Made by a program: the position numbers and the translations under genes. Below are positions 17,365 to 25,065 of a DNA stretch of 56,696 bases, one piece after another (position 1 is the first letter of the stretch; every line of letters begins with the position of its first letter). The stretch is taken from the NCBI GenBank assembly GCA_964602655.1, contig CAZRSF010000038.1:1-56696 (forward strand). The letters are read 5' to 3'. This DNA is from Moduliflexus sp964602655. GTDB taxonomy: Bacteria > Moduliflexota > Moduliflexia > Moduliflexales > Moduliflexaceae. The notes below the pieces were generated by a model, which was not told the DNA's origin, made no database searches, and worked only from the letters and a program-made list of their open reading frames with translations.

Positions 17365-17390
17365 GGCGAAACTGGAGTTTCGCCCTACGC
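17359..17390. repeat. Perfect 32-base palindrome between convergent genes
   Basis: GCGTAGGGCGAAACT (17359-17373) and its exact complement (17376-17390) are separated by GG. It includes the stop codon of the pseudouridine synthase gene (17362-17364) and ends nine bases before the stop of the converging substrate-binding gene. It could be a bidirectional terminator, but no T-run follows on either strand, so a dispersed repeat is equally likely. Confidence 0.85.
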
Positions 17391-17398
17391 GCTTGGCG

Positions 17399-18400
17399 TT
17401 ACTTGCCGGTTTCGACTAATTCCGCCCCTTGTAAGGCTGCCGGTTTCGGCTTCAGCGCGAACTCGCGGAGCACGGTCACATTGATCAGCCGTTTTCCTTT
17501 TTTATTCCGTTCGATCCGGATGTCTGATATGGGCTTCCCGTCAATAACCTGAAGCAATTTCTCAGCGGCCACGCTGCCTTGTTCCTGTCCCAATTTCGTT
17601 ACTGCGCAGAGTACGCCATTTTTCACATGATACGCATTATTGCCGATCAGCGGTTTTCCGAATGCTTTGGCGATCAACGGCACAACCTGCTCATCGGTCA
17701 TCGGCTGTCCATTCTCGTCGGAGATTTTATCGAATGTCTCATAAAAGAGCACGTCAGCATGCGATTTCAGGTCTTCAGCAATCTTTAAGGCGTCTGCAAG
17801 AGTTGTCGGACGATAGTACCCGATAAATTTTGCGGGGTACGTCGCCTGCTCTTGTTCGATCTGCTTTGCAATCATTTCTGCTGAAGAGGTCTCTTTTTGC
17901 ATCATCGCAAAGGTTTTGAGATTCGGAACCAATTGCTGCGCAAATAGGACGGTTTCGAAGATATGCAGGCGTTCTAACATTCCAGACACATTTGCCGCCG
18001 GATATCCGTAAGCTTCCGGCTCGGCATTCACGCCGCAAAAAATGACCGGTGTCTGCACCTTGTCTTTCAAATACGGCACGACAAACATAGATTGCGCGTT
18101 ATCATCTACGGCAATCACACCGTCGGGCTGAAGCTGCTGGTAGAGTTCGTATGTTTCTTCGGCTTTTTGCGGGCCAGCGTCAGAATAGCGATTCGTATCC
18201 ATATAGCTATATGTGAGTTCGCAGCGCCCATTCAGCGTTGTTTCAATCCCTTCCCGCACTTCCTTTTCCCAGCCGTAGGTGTCGTCATAACTCATCACGA
18301 CCAAGACCCTACAGCTTGCCAGCGCCGTAGAAGCCAACCCTGCCATTGCTATCGCGCCAACCATCAGACCAACCAACAGATTACGCATTTTCCCGAACAT
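17399..18400 (-). CDS. ABC-type substrate-binding protein (ABC_sub_bind family)
   Basis: 333 residues from the ATG at 18400, chosen because AGGAGG stands seven bases upstream and it places a signal peptide (NLLVGLMVGAIAMAGLASTALA) at the N-terminus; the 30-residue upstream extension is not credible. The mature protein has two alpha/beta lobes as in periplasmic binding proteins of the PF04392 type (VLVVMSYDDTYGWEKEV, GVIAVDDNAQSMFVVPYLKD, TPVIFCGVNAEPEAYG). No permease or ATPase is adjacent. Members are linked to amino-acid or unknown uptake, and some act as extracellular sensors for signalling proteins, so transport is not certain. Confidence 0.87.
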   Translation of the reverse strand: MFGKMRNLLVGLMVGAIAMAGLASTALASCRVLVVMSYDDTYGWEKEVREGIETTLNGRCELTYSYMDTNRYSDAGPQKAEETYELYQQLQPDGVIAVDDNAQSMFVVPYLKDKVQTPVIFCGVNAEPEAYGYPAANVSGMLERLHIFETVLFAQQLVPNLKTFAMMQKETSSAEMIAKQIEQEQATYPAKFIGYYRPTTLADALKIAEDLKSHADVLFYETFDKISDENGQPMTDEQVVPLIAKAFGKPLIGNNAYHVKNGVLCAVTKLGQEQGSVAAEKLLQVIDGKPISDIRIERNKKGKRLINVTVLREFALKPKPAALQGAELVETGK

Positions 18401-18527
18401 AGGAGATCCTCCTGAATTGGTTTGCGCCGGAAACGTCCATCCCGGCAATAGAAAAGAAACGAGTGACTGTTCTCCCTTCCTGTCACGCACATGACTTGCG
18501 CTATATATCTTGCCGAACCGCCATTTG

Positions 18528-19085
18528 TCAAGAGGGAAATTTTATCGAAAATTCTTGCCATTTTCGCGCCATGCGAAGCAGCGACGCTTCCTCGGAAACG
18601 TCGCGAATTCGGGCAATGTCGATCCAGGCGAGATCATGCGATTCTTCGCTGACCTGATACGCTTCATGTCCGACCGTTTGCAGGGCAAAACGAACATCGT
18701 AATGAAAATGCTCTACCTCGCTGCCGCGAGCCGGAATCGGATGAATATCAAGATCGAAAATCTGCGTTGACACACACCGAAATTCGGGCAAACCGGATTC
18801 TTCGCGCGCTTCTCGCAAAGCGACCTCTTGCGCGCTCGGATTGCCGTCCGCGTGACCGCCGAGTTGCAGCCAGCGATTCAGCTTTTTATGATGCGTCAGC
18901 AAGACATGCGTTCCGGCCTGATTCACGACCCATGCCGAGCCGGTGACGTGGCCGACCGCAAGCGAACGCTCGAAGCAGTCAGGATGCGACGCGACAAAAC
19001 GAAGAAAACGCTCAACAACCGCCTGCTCGTCGGGATAACGCTCCCTGTAATTCAAGAGTAAATTCGAAAGCAATGTTCTATGCAT
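18528..19085 (-). CDS. Nudix hydrolase
   Basis: 185 residues. The Nudix box region reads GGHADGNPSAQEVALREARE followed by ESGL, with the catalytic REAREESGL helix; the Glu expected early in the box is replaced by proline, as tolerated in the GGHADG subgroup. About 45 residues precede the core, and the C-terminus completes the fold (EVEHFHYDVRFAL). It should hydrolyse a nucleoside diphosphate linked to another group; the substrate is unknown. It stands alone, 127 bases upstream of the substrate-binding gene on the same strand, with no visible ribosome binding site. Confidence 0.9.
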   Translation of the reverse strand: MHRTLLSNLLLNYRERYPDEQAVVERFLRFVASHPDCFERSLAVGHVTGSAWVVNQAGTHVLLTHHKKLNRWLQLGGHADGNPSAQEVALREAREESGLPEFRCVSTQIFDLDIHPIPARGSEVEHFHYDVRFALQTVGHEAYQVSEESHDLAWIDIARIRDVSEEASLLRMARKWQEFSIKFPS

Positions 19086-19500
19086 AATTTAAAGAAAGAG
19101 TGCAATCGTCTGGTGTAAGTGGTGATGAATAATGCTGTCTATCGGGTACAGTGAAAATACTTGATGCTCTTGTCCAGAACTTTCGGTGACGATTTTCGTT
19201 CAGAACACAGAATACCCTGAACAATGGTTGCGCCAGCCAGTCGAAACAGGATTGGCGCTCTGTCCTTCGCGTAAAGAGGCGATATTCTTGCCTCTTTGCC
19301 TCAAACTCCCCGCTTTTTCGTTTTCTCTTACGAAATGAACTTGACAAGCATCACTGATCTGATCTCCAATACGGATATTTCGCAATACACCGTATCCGGC
19401 ATACGAATATTACCCACCCCTTACCCTCAAGAGGGGAAGAGAAGGAGAGTGACCGGAGCGACCCCGGCAGAGGCCGCATCCGCGTGACATCGCAGACCCC
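19086..19500. other. Intergenic region with one hairpin, no gene seen
   Basis: A divergent spacer between the Nudix and nitroreductase genes. Short frames here do not look coding. A perfect inverted repeat AAAGAGGC/GCCTCTTT (19273-19280 and 19290-19297) is followed about 15 bases later by the T-rich CTTTTTCGTTTTC, which could act as a leader terminator in the plus direction. The last 90 bases contain an A+G-rich stretch without a clear ribosome binding site. Confidence 0.5.
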
Positions 19501-20079
19501 ATGACAGAGCGATTATTGCCACAACTTATCCTGAAAAACAGGAGCTACCGGCGTTTCGACGAACATGTCAAGATTCCGCATGAGACCCTCGAAGAACTCG
19601 TCAACCTTGCCAGATTATCGGCCTCCGGCGCGAATCGCCAGCCGCTGAAATTCGTATTATCGAGCGATCCCGAAAAAAACGCCCTGATTTTTCCGCATCT
19701 CGCCTGGGCTGGATATTTGACCGATTGGCCGGGACCGGCGGAGGGAGAACGTCCGTCGGCCTACATCCTCATTCTCGACGATACCGAGATTTCTAAGAAC
19801 GTCGGCTGCGATCACGGCATTGCCGCGCAAAGCATCCTGCTCGGCGCCACCGAACTCGGCTTCGGCGGTTGCATGATTGCCTCCATCAAAAAACAGGAAT
19901 TACACCGCGCCTTAGGTCTTCCGGATCGCTATGACATTCTGCTCGTGCTTGCGCTCGGCAAGCCGAAAGAGACCGTTGTCATCGATCAGGTCGTGGCGAA
20001 TAACGATATAAAATATTGGCGAGATGCGCAGGGCGTTCACCATGTCCCGAAACGCGCATTAGACGAATTGATTCTGTAA
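19501..20079 (+). CDS. Nitroreductase family protein
   Basis: 192 residues. The N-terminal NRSYRRFDEHVKIPHETLEE and LARLSASGANRQPLKFV are the FMN-binding motifs of the nitroreductase fold, with further contacts at GIAAQSILLGATELGFGGCM and LALGKPKE. It resembles short nitroreductases that use FMN as cofactor and reduce unknown electrophiles. It lacks an N-terminal ferredoxin or signal sequence. The next gene (TPR lipoprotein) starts 80 bases later on the same strand with its own strong ribosome binding site. Confidence 0.9.
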   Translation: MTERLLPQLILKNRSYRRFDEHVKIPHETLEELVNLARLSASGANRQPLKFVLSSDPEKNALIFPHLAWAGYLTDWPGPAEGERPSAYILILDDTEISKNVGCDHGIAAQSILLGATELGFGGCMIASIKKQELHRALGLPDRYDILLVLALGKPKETVVIDQVVANNDIKYWRDAQGVHHVPKRALDELIL

Positions 20080-20159
20080 TCATCATGTCTCGAACATCAC
20101 TTCCCTGCTCGCCGCAGGCATGTCGGGCTGGCGCGCAGACAAACAAGGGAGGCAAGCGT

Positions 20160-21341
20160 ATGAAACGATTGTGGTGGCATCATATCCTGTGGCTTATCGT
20201 CGTAATGAGCCTCATCGGATGCGCTCGTCAAAAGGGACCCGGCCCATTGCTGGCAGGGCGCGAGCTTGAAAAACAAGGCGAATACACGGCGGCATTATCG
20301 CACTATGAAGGCATCAAAGACCCCGGATTTCGCGCGGTCTGCATTCAAAATTTGTATGTGCTGTACGGCGATATTTTGAATGCCATGCAGACCATCAATA
20401 CCAGTACATCGCCGTCAGCCGTACAATATTATCAATTGGGGCAGGCGTATTACGACAAAGCGGCGTCGTTCCCTGACGAAACCGCGTTTTTAGGCAATAC
20501 GACGATGGATTTGGAAGCCTATTCCGCGCAAGAGGTGTCCCGGTATCGGGAACGCTCGCTGAATGCCATCAATACGGCTGTCGGGATGCAGTCGAACTTA
20601 GCGGACGCGGTCCTATTGCAAGGCATTCTGTATGAAGAGCAAGGCCAGCCTGACAAGGCGATCAACATCTACCAGCAATTGCTCATTCAGGGGGTCGAGC
20701 AAGCGCAAGTGTTTTATCGTTTAGCGCCGCTGCTGTATGATCGCGGCGAGACGGAACTTGCGCTCGATGTGGCGCAGCAAGGCGCTGCGCAATTCTCGAA
20801 TGACGCCCAGGCGCATCTTGCGTTGGGCAACCTGTATGCCTACGAAGGCCGCGACGAAGATGCCATCAATGCGTATCGCCTGGCATTGTGCGTCGATCCG
20901 CATCTGGTTGAAAGCTATTATCGGATTGCCCAGTATTATTTCGGCTTCAACAATTTAGTGGACGCAGAACGGGTCTTGCGGTTAGCGGTGACGAATAATC
21001 CTGATTCTGCGCCATTGAGCCAGTTTTATCTCTCTTTAGTCGCGATGCTCGATAAGCAGCATCTCGAAGCGGCCAACCGGATATTCAATCAATTCAACGG
21101 CGATCCCGGCACGAAAGTTCTTGCCCAGATCAACATTGCCGAACAAACTCCGGCCTTGCAGTTGCAATTCTATGACCTGCGGATGCAGCTTGTCCAGCGC
21201 CAGCGCCCGTATCGCTTGCCGTGCGAGTCGGAAAAAGAGAACCCGTATTTCGAAACGCAGTTGCGAAATTCGCAGCAGGAAGTGAACAAAATCGTCGCCC
21301 AACTTCAGAACCCTGACGCTGAAGAGGCAGAGACGCCATAA
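20160..21341 (+). CDS. TPR-repeat lipoprotein
   Basis: 393 residues from the ATG at 20160, chosen for the GGGAGG just upstream and the resulting signal (HHILWLIVVMSLIGCARQ) with the lipobox LIGC; the longer frame from 20016 overlaps the nitroreductase gene. The mature protein contains at least four tetratricopeptide units between about residues 150 and 310 (SNLADAVLLQGILYEEQGQP, DAQAHLALGNLYAYEGRDED, HLVESYYRIAQYYF). It probably acts as an assembly scaffold in the periplasm. No neighbour indicates a partner complex. Confidence 0.88.
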   Translation: MKRLWWHHILWLIVVMSLIGCARQKGPGPLLAGRELEKQGEYTAALSHYEGIKDPGFRAVCIQNLYVLYGDILNAMQTINTSTSPSAVQYYQLGQAYYDKAASFPDETAFLGNTTMDLEAYSAQEVSRYRERSLNAINTAVGMQSNLADAVLLQGILYEEQGQPDKAINIYQQLLIQGVEQAQVFYRLAPLLYDRGETELALDVAQQGAAQFSNDAQAHLALGNLYAYEGRDEDAINAYRLALCVDPHLVESYYRIAQYYFGFNNLVDAERVLRLAVTNNPDSAPLSQFYLSLVAMLDKQHLEAANRIFNQFNGDPGTKVLAQINIAEQTPALQLQFYDLRMQLVQRQRPYRLPCESEKENPYFETQLRNSQQEVNKIVAQLQNPDAEEAETP

Positions 21342-21374
21342 GACGGGACTTCTGGCAGAAATGTGACTTTTTCG

Positions 21375-21402
21375 TTGACAATTCTCGCCCGTTTCATAGA
21401 AG
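21375..21402 (+). promoter_or_regulatory. Possible sigma70-type promoter for the sugar-metabolism genes
   Basis: TTGACA (21375-21380) and TAGAAG (21397-21402) are separated by 16 bases. The presumed leader then contains CGTTCC/GGAACG (a seven-base-loop hairpin near 21405-21423) before the phosphofructokinase ribosome binding site. The -10 match is only moderate. Confidence 0.35.
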
Positions 21403-21529
21403 TACGTTCCGTTTTTAGGAACGACACACGGCATTCTGCAAGGCATTGCGTTCTTCGGAATGCGCATCATGAATAACCGGGACACGCCAGAAGCGTGTTC
21501 CCTATACTATCGCACAAGAGGGAAGAGAC

Positions 21530-22798
21530 ATGGCAGAAAAAAAGACGTTAGCAATTGTTGTCGGCGGAGGGCCGGCGCCGGGAATCAACGGCGTCATCAG
21601 TTCAGCAGCAATCGAAGCAATCAACCGGGGCTTACGGGTCATCGGCATTTATGATGGGTTTCAATGGCTCGCCAAAGGCGATACCAGCCATGTAGAAGAA
21701 TTGACGATTCATGGCGTTTCCCGCATCCATTTTCAGGGCGGTTCCGTGTTGCGCACGTCGCGCGAAAACCCGACCAAAGACCCGAAAAAAATGGAAAACG
21801 TCGTCAACAGCCTGCTGACGCTCGGCGTAGATTATTTGATTACGATCGGCGGCGACGATACGGCCTTTTCATCGCGACAGGTGGACGCTCATGCCAACGG
21901 CAAAATCAAGGTGGCGCACGTGCCGAAAACGATTGATAACGACTTGCCGCTGCCGAGTTATGCCTATACATTCGGCTATCAGACCGCTCGTCACGTCGGC
22001 GCGCAGATCGTGCAGAATTTGATGGAAGACGCGGAAACCGCAAATCGCTGGTATTTTGTCGTGGCAATGGGACGCCATGCCGGACATTTGGCATTAGGCA
22101 TCGGCAAAGCCGCCGCCGCCACATTGACCATCGTGCGCGAAGAATTCGAGGTCAACGGCAAAACCACGATCCCCTTGAAGCATGTGTCTGACATTATTCT
22201 CGGCACGATTTTCAAACGTTTGGTCATGGGACGCCCGAATGGCGTGGTCGTGATTGCCGAAGGCGTCGCGGAAATCGTGGATGAAAAAGACTTGCAAGAT
22301 TTAGCGACAGCCGAACGCGATGAATTCGGCCATGTCCGCTTAGCGGAAGTTGATTTCGGCGATGTGCTGAAAAAAGATATTCAAATCAGATTGAAAGAAT
22401 TGGGCGTGAAGATGACCGTGATTGCCAAAAACGTGGGTTATGAATTACGCTGCGCCGCGCCGATTCCGTTCGACGCCGAATATACCAGAGAATTGGGTTA
22501 CGGCGCTGTCCGCTTTTTGTTGGAAGGCGGCACGGGCGCAATTGTCACGGTGCAGGCGGGCGAATTCGTCCCGATGTATTTTGCCGACGTGCTCGACCCC
22601 AAAACGAACAAAACCAAAGTCCGCATGTTGAACGTCAAAGCGAATTCGTATGAAGTCGCGCAGCACTATATGATTCGCCTGACGGAAGAAGACTTTGCCG
22701 ATGCTGAAAAATTAGCGCAATACGCCAAAGTCGCCAATATGACGCCAGAAGCGTTCAAAGAACGCTTTGCCTATACCGCGTGGAAGTTAGAAGATTGA
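21530..22798 (+). CDS. 6-phosphofructokinase, pyrophosphate-type (first paralogue)
   Basis: 422 residues. The N-terminal GGGPAPGINGVI binds phosphate, and GGDDTAFSS (107-115) with PKTIDND (132-138) form the active site. An aspartate in the second position of the GGDD pair and lysine in PKTID are the residues associated with pyrophosphate rather than ATP use in this superfamily. AMGRHAGHLALG and the C-terminal GYELRCAAPIPFDAEYTREL are also conserved. It interconverts fructose 6-phosphate and fructose 1,6-bisphosphate, reversibly if pyrophosphate-dependent. GAGGGAAGAG precedes the ATG. A second paralogue follows after a hairpin-rich spacer. Confidence 0.93.
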   Translation: MAEKKTLAIVVGGGPAPGINGVISSAAIEAINRGLRVIGIYDGFQWLAKGDTSHVEELTIHGVSRIHFQGGSVLRTSRENPTKDPKKMENVVNSLLTLGVDYLITIGGDDTAFSSRQVDAHANGKIKVAHVPKTIDNDLPLPSYAYTFGYQTARHVGAQIVQNLMEDAETANRWYFVVAMGRHAGHLALGIGKAAAATLTIVREEFEVNGKTTIPLKHVSDIILGTIFKRLVMGRPNGVVVIAEGVAEIVDEKDLQDLATAERDEFGHVRLAEVDFGDVLKKDIQIRLKELGVKMTVIAKNVGYELRCAAPIPFDAEYTRELGYGAVRFLLEGGTGAIVTVQAGEFVPMYFADVLDPKTNKTKVRMLNVKANSYEVAQHYMIRLTEEDFADAEKLAQYAKVANMTPEAFKERFAYTAWKLED

Positions 22799-22841
22799 TT
22801 TTGTCCGCAACAAGTTCACGATCATCTGTTTCCTGTCAGGC

Positions 22842-22893
22842 CGGACAAGGCTGTCCGCCGGTACGTATGAAGGGCACATGCGAATGTGCCCTT
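22842..22893. repeat. Two hairpins between the phosphofructokinase genes
   Basis: CGGACA/TGTCCG (22842-22847, 22852-22857) is followed by a perfect 10-bp stem AAGGGCACAT/ATGTGCCCTT (22870-22879, 22884-22893) capped by the stable tetraloop GCGA. The second hairpin ends 13 bases before the ATG at 22907. No T-run follows, so RNA processing, protection or translational control is more likely than termination. Confidence 0.75.
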
Positions 22894-22906
22894 CGCGTTC
22901 ACACGA

Positions 22907-23941
22907 ATGAATAAAACAATTGGCATTTTAACGGGCGATGGCGATTGCCCCGGCATTAACGCGGTGATTCGAGCCATCGTCAGGAAATCCATTCTCTACG
23001 GGAATACGGTAATCGGATTTCGGAAATCCTGGAAAGGGATTTTAGAGAAAGATATTTACCCGCTTGACATGAATGCTGTCTCCGATCTGATGTCGAAAGG
23101 CGGCACCATTCTCGGCAGTTCGCGCACGAATCCGTTCAAATATGAAGAAGGCCCTGAAACGATTCTTAAACATCTTCAGGAATTGGATGTCAAAGCATTG
23201 GTCACGGTCGGCAGCCTTGATACGCTGATGGTCGCAGAAAAATTGTTCGAACGCGGCTGCCCCGTCGTTGGCGTCCCCAAGACGATTGATAATGATCTGC
23301 CGCTGACTGATCGCACCTTTGGCTTCGATACCGCCATTTCAACGGTGACGGAAGTTATTGATCGCGTCCATTCAACCGCAGAATCCCATGATCGTGTCAT
23401 TATCATTGAGGTCATGGGACGCTATACCGGCTGGATTGCCACGTATGCCGGGATCGCAGGCGGCGCAGATTGCATCCTGATTCCTGAAAAACCGTTCAGC
23501 CTCGATGATGTGTGCAAGCTCATCCGCCGCCGCCACCAGCGCGGTAAGGATTTCAGCATCATTGTGGCGGCAGAAGGCGCGCGCCCGAAAGAACATAACC
23601 GATTCATCGTCAAAACTGACCGCGTGGATGAATTCGGCCACAAACAGTTAGGCGGAATCGGCAATTTTATCGCGCAGGAAATCGAACGCCTCACCGGATT
23701 CGAGACGCGCGTCACGATTTTAGGCCCCATGCAGCGCGGGGGAGCGCCAACGGCATTCGACCGGGTGCTCGCCACCCGATTCGGCGTGAAAGCCGCAGAC
23801 ATGGCAGAACGAGGCGCGTATGGCAAGATGGTGAGTCTTCAGGGCAATGACATCGTCGAGGTCAAACTCTCCGATTTGATTGATAAAGTCAAACCGGTAG
23901 ATTCTGCGCTATATGAAATTGCTGAAGTCTTTTTCGGATAG
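22907..23941 (+). CDS. 6-phosphofructokinase homologue with altered catalytic motif
   Basis: 344 residues from the ATG at 22907 (MNKTIGILTGDGDCPG, the canonical start); a GTG at 22886 would add seven residues lying in the hairpin. Most of the sequence fits group III phosphofructokinases: NAVIRA, PKTIDND (124-130), FGFDTA, HDRVIIIEVMGRYTGW, LGPMQRGG. The GG(D/E)DT motif is VGSLDT (101-106), so the residue matching the Mg-binding Asp103 of E. coli PfkA is leucine while the following Asp is kept. The enzyme may be impaired, use another phosphoryl donor or substrate, or regulate the first paralogue. GalT follows 31 bases later. Confidence 0.9.
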   Translation: MNKTIGILTGDGDCPGINAVIRAIVRKSILYGNTVIGFRKSWKGILEKDIYPLDMNAVSDLMSKGGTILGSSRTNPFKYEEGPETILKHLQELDVKALVTVGSLDTLMVAEKLFERGCPVVGVPKTIDNDLPLTDRTFGFDTAISTVTEVIDRVHSTAESHDRVIIIEVMGRYTGWIATYAGIAGGADCILIPEKPFSLDDVCKLIRRRHQRGKDFSIIVAAEGARPKEHNRFIVKTDRVDEFGHKQLGGIGNFIAQEIERLTGFETRVTILGPMQRGGAPTAFDRVLATRFGVKAADMAERGAYGKMVSLQGNDIVEVKLSDLIDKVKPVDSALYEIAEVFFG

Positions 23942-23971
23942 TCATCGAGCACAACACGGAGACATTTCTAC

Positions 23972-24976
23972 ATGCCTGAATTACGGAAAGACGCTATTAG
24001 TGGACGGTGGGTGATTATCTCGACCAATCGAGGGAAGCGTCCGTCGGATTTCGGAACGACCATCGAAGAAAAACGCGGCGGTTTCTGTCCATTTTGCGAA
24101 GGCCATGAAGCCACGACCCCTCCCGAAATTTTCGCCTACCGCGCTTCGGGAACATCGCCAAACAGCCGGGGCTGGTCGTTGCGCGTCGTACCGAACAAAT
24201 TTCCCGCCCTACAAATCGAAGGCGATTTGGATAAAATCGGCGACGGCATGTTTGATAAAATGAGCGGCATCGGCGCGCATGAAGTCTTTATCGAAAGCCC
24301 GCATCATGACATGACCATCCCCAAAATGGCGCTGCCTGACATCGAAAAGATGTTCTGGGGCTTTCGCGAGCGCGTGCTGGACCTAAAAAAGGATCGCCGC
24401 TTCAAATACATCATGCTGTTCAAAAATTATGGCTCTGCCGCCGGAGCATCCCTGGAACACCCGCATTCGCAACTCATTGCCCTTCCGGTCATTCCGCTGG
24501 TCGTGCAGCAAGAGATGCAAGGCTCCAAAACGTATTACGGCTATAAAGATCGCTGCGTCTTCTGCGACATTATTCATCAAGAAAAAGCGGCTGACGTTCG
24601 TGTCGTGAGCGAAAATGATGATTTTTTGGTGTTGAGTCCGTATGCGCCGCGCTTTCCCTTCGAGACATGGATCGTTCCGAAACAGCACTCGTCTGTGTTC
24701 GAAAATTCGACCAATACTCACTTCGTCAATTTAGCGCGGGCATTGCGAGACACGATTGCCCGGATGGATAAAGTGCTGCAAGACCCGCCCTATAATTTTA
24801 TTATTCATAATGCGCCATTACAAGAAGAGCATGATGTCCCCTATTATCACTGGCATATGGAAATCATCCCCAAATTGACAAAAGTGGCGGGATTCGAATG
24901 GGGCACCGGATTTTACATCAATCCGACCCCGCCGGAAGATGCTGCCCGATTTTTACGAGAAGTTGACCTCTCATAA
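23972..24976 (+). CDS. galT: Galactose-1-phosphate uridylyltransferase-like protein
   Basis: 334 residues. The N-terminal KDAISGRWVIISTNRGKRP and CPFCEGHE, the catalytic HPHSQ (about residue 162) and the second zinc-type motif CVFCDII match the GalT family. It exchanges UMP or a related nucleotide between hexose 1-phosphates; some members act on ADP-glucose or other sugars, so UDP-galactose specificity is assumed only from the family name. A CGGAG element lies upstream of the ATG. Its place between two phosphofructokinases and a glycogen-synthase-like gene suggests feeding hexose phosphates into or out of a storage glycan. Confidence 0.9.
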   Translation: MPELRKDAISGRWVIISTNRGKRPSDFGTTIEEKRGGFCPFCEGHEATTPPEIFAYRASGTSPNSRGWSLRVVPNKFPALQIEGDLDKIGDGMFDKMSGIGAHEVFIESPHHDMTIPKMALPDIEKMFWGFRERVLDLKKDRRFKYIMLFKNYGSAAGASLEHPHSQLIALPVIPLVVQQEMQGSKTYYGYKDRCVFCDIIHQEKAADVRVVSENDDFLVLSPYAPRFPFETWIVPKQHSSVFENSTNTHFVNLARALRDTIARMDKVLQDPPYNFIIHNAPLQEEHDVPYYHWHMEIIPKLTKVAGFEWGTGFYINPTPPEDAARFLREVDLS

Positions 24977-25065
24977 CCGGTTATGGAGCCGTGAAATGCG
25001 TGAGCCTGAACCGCCCGGAGAAAAACGGGAGACACTCGCAAGCTCAAACGTTTCGCAGAATGCGT

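Noticed and set aside
19296..19487. Plus frame of 63 codons in the Nudix-nitroreductase spacer
   Set aside because: No ribosome binding site and an amino-acid content unlike a protein.
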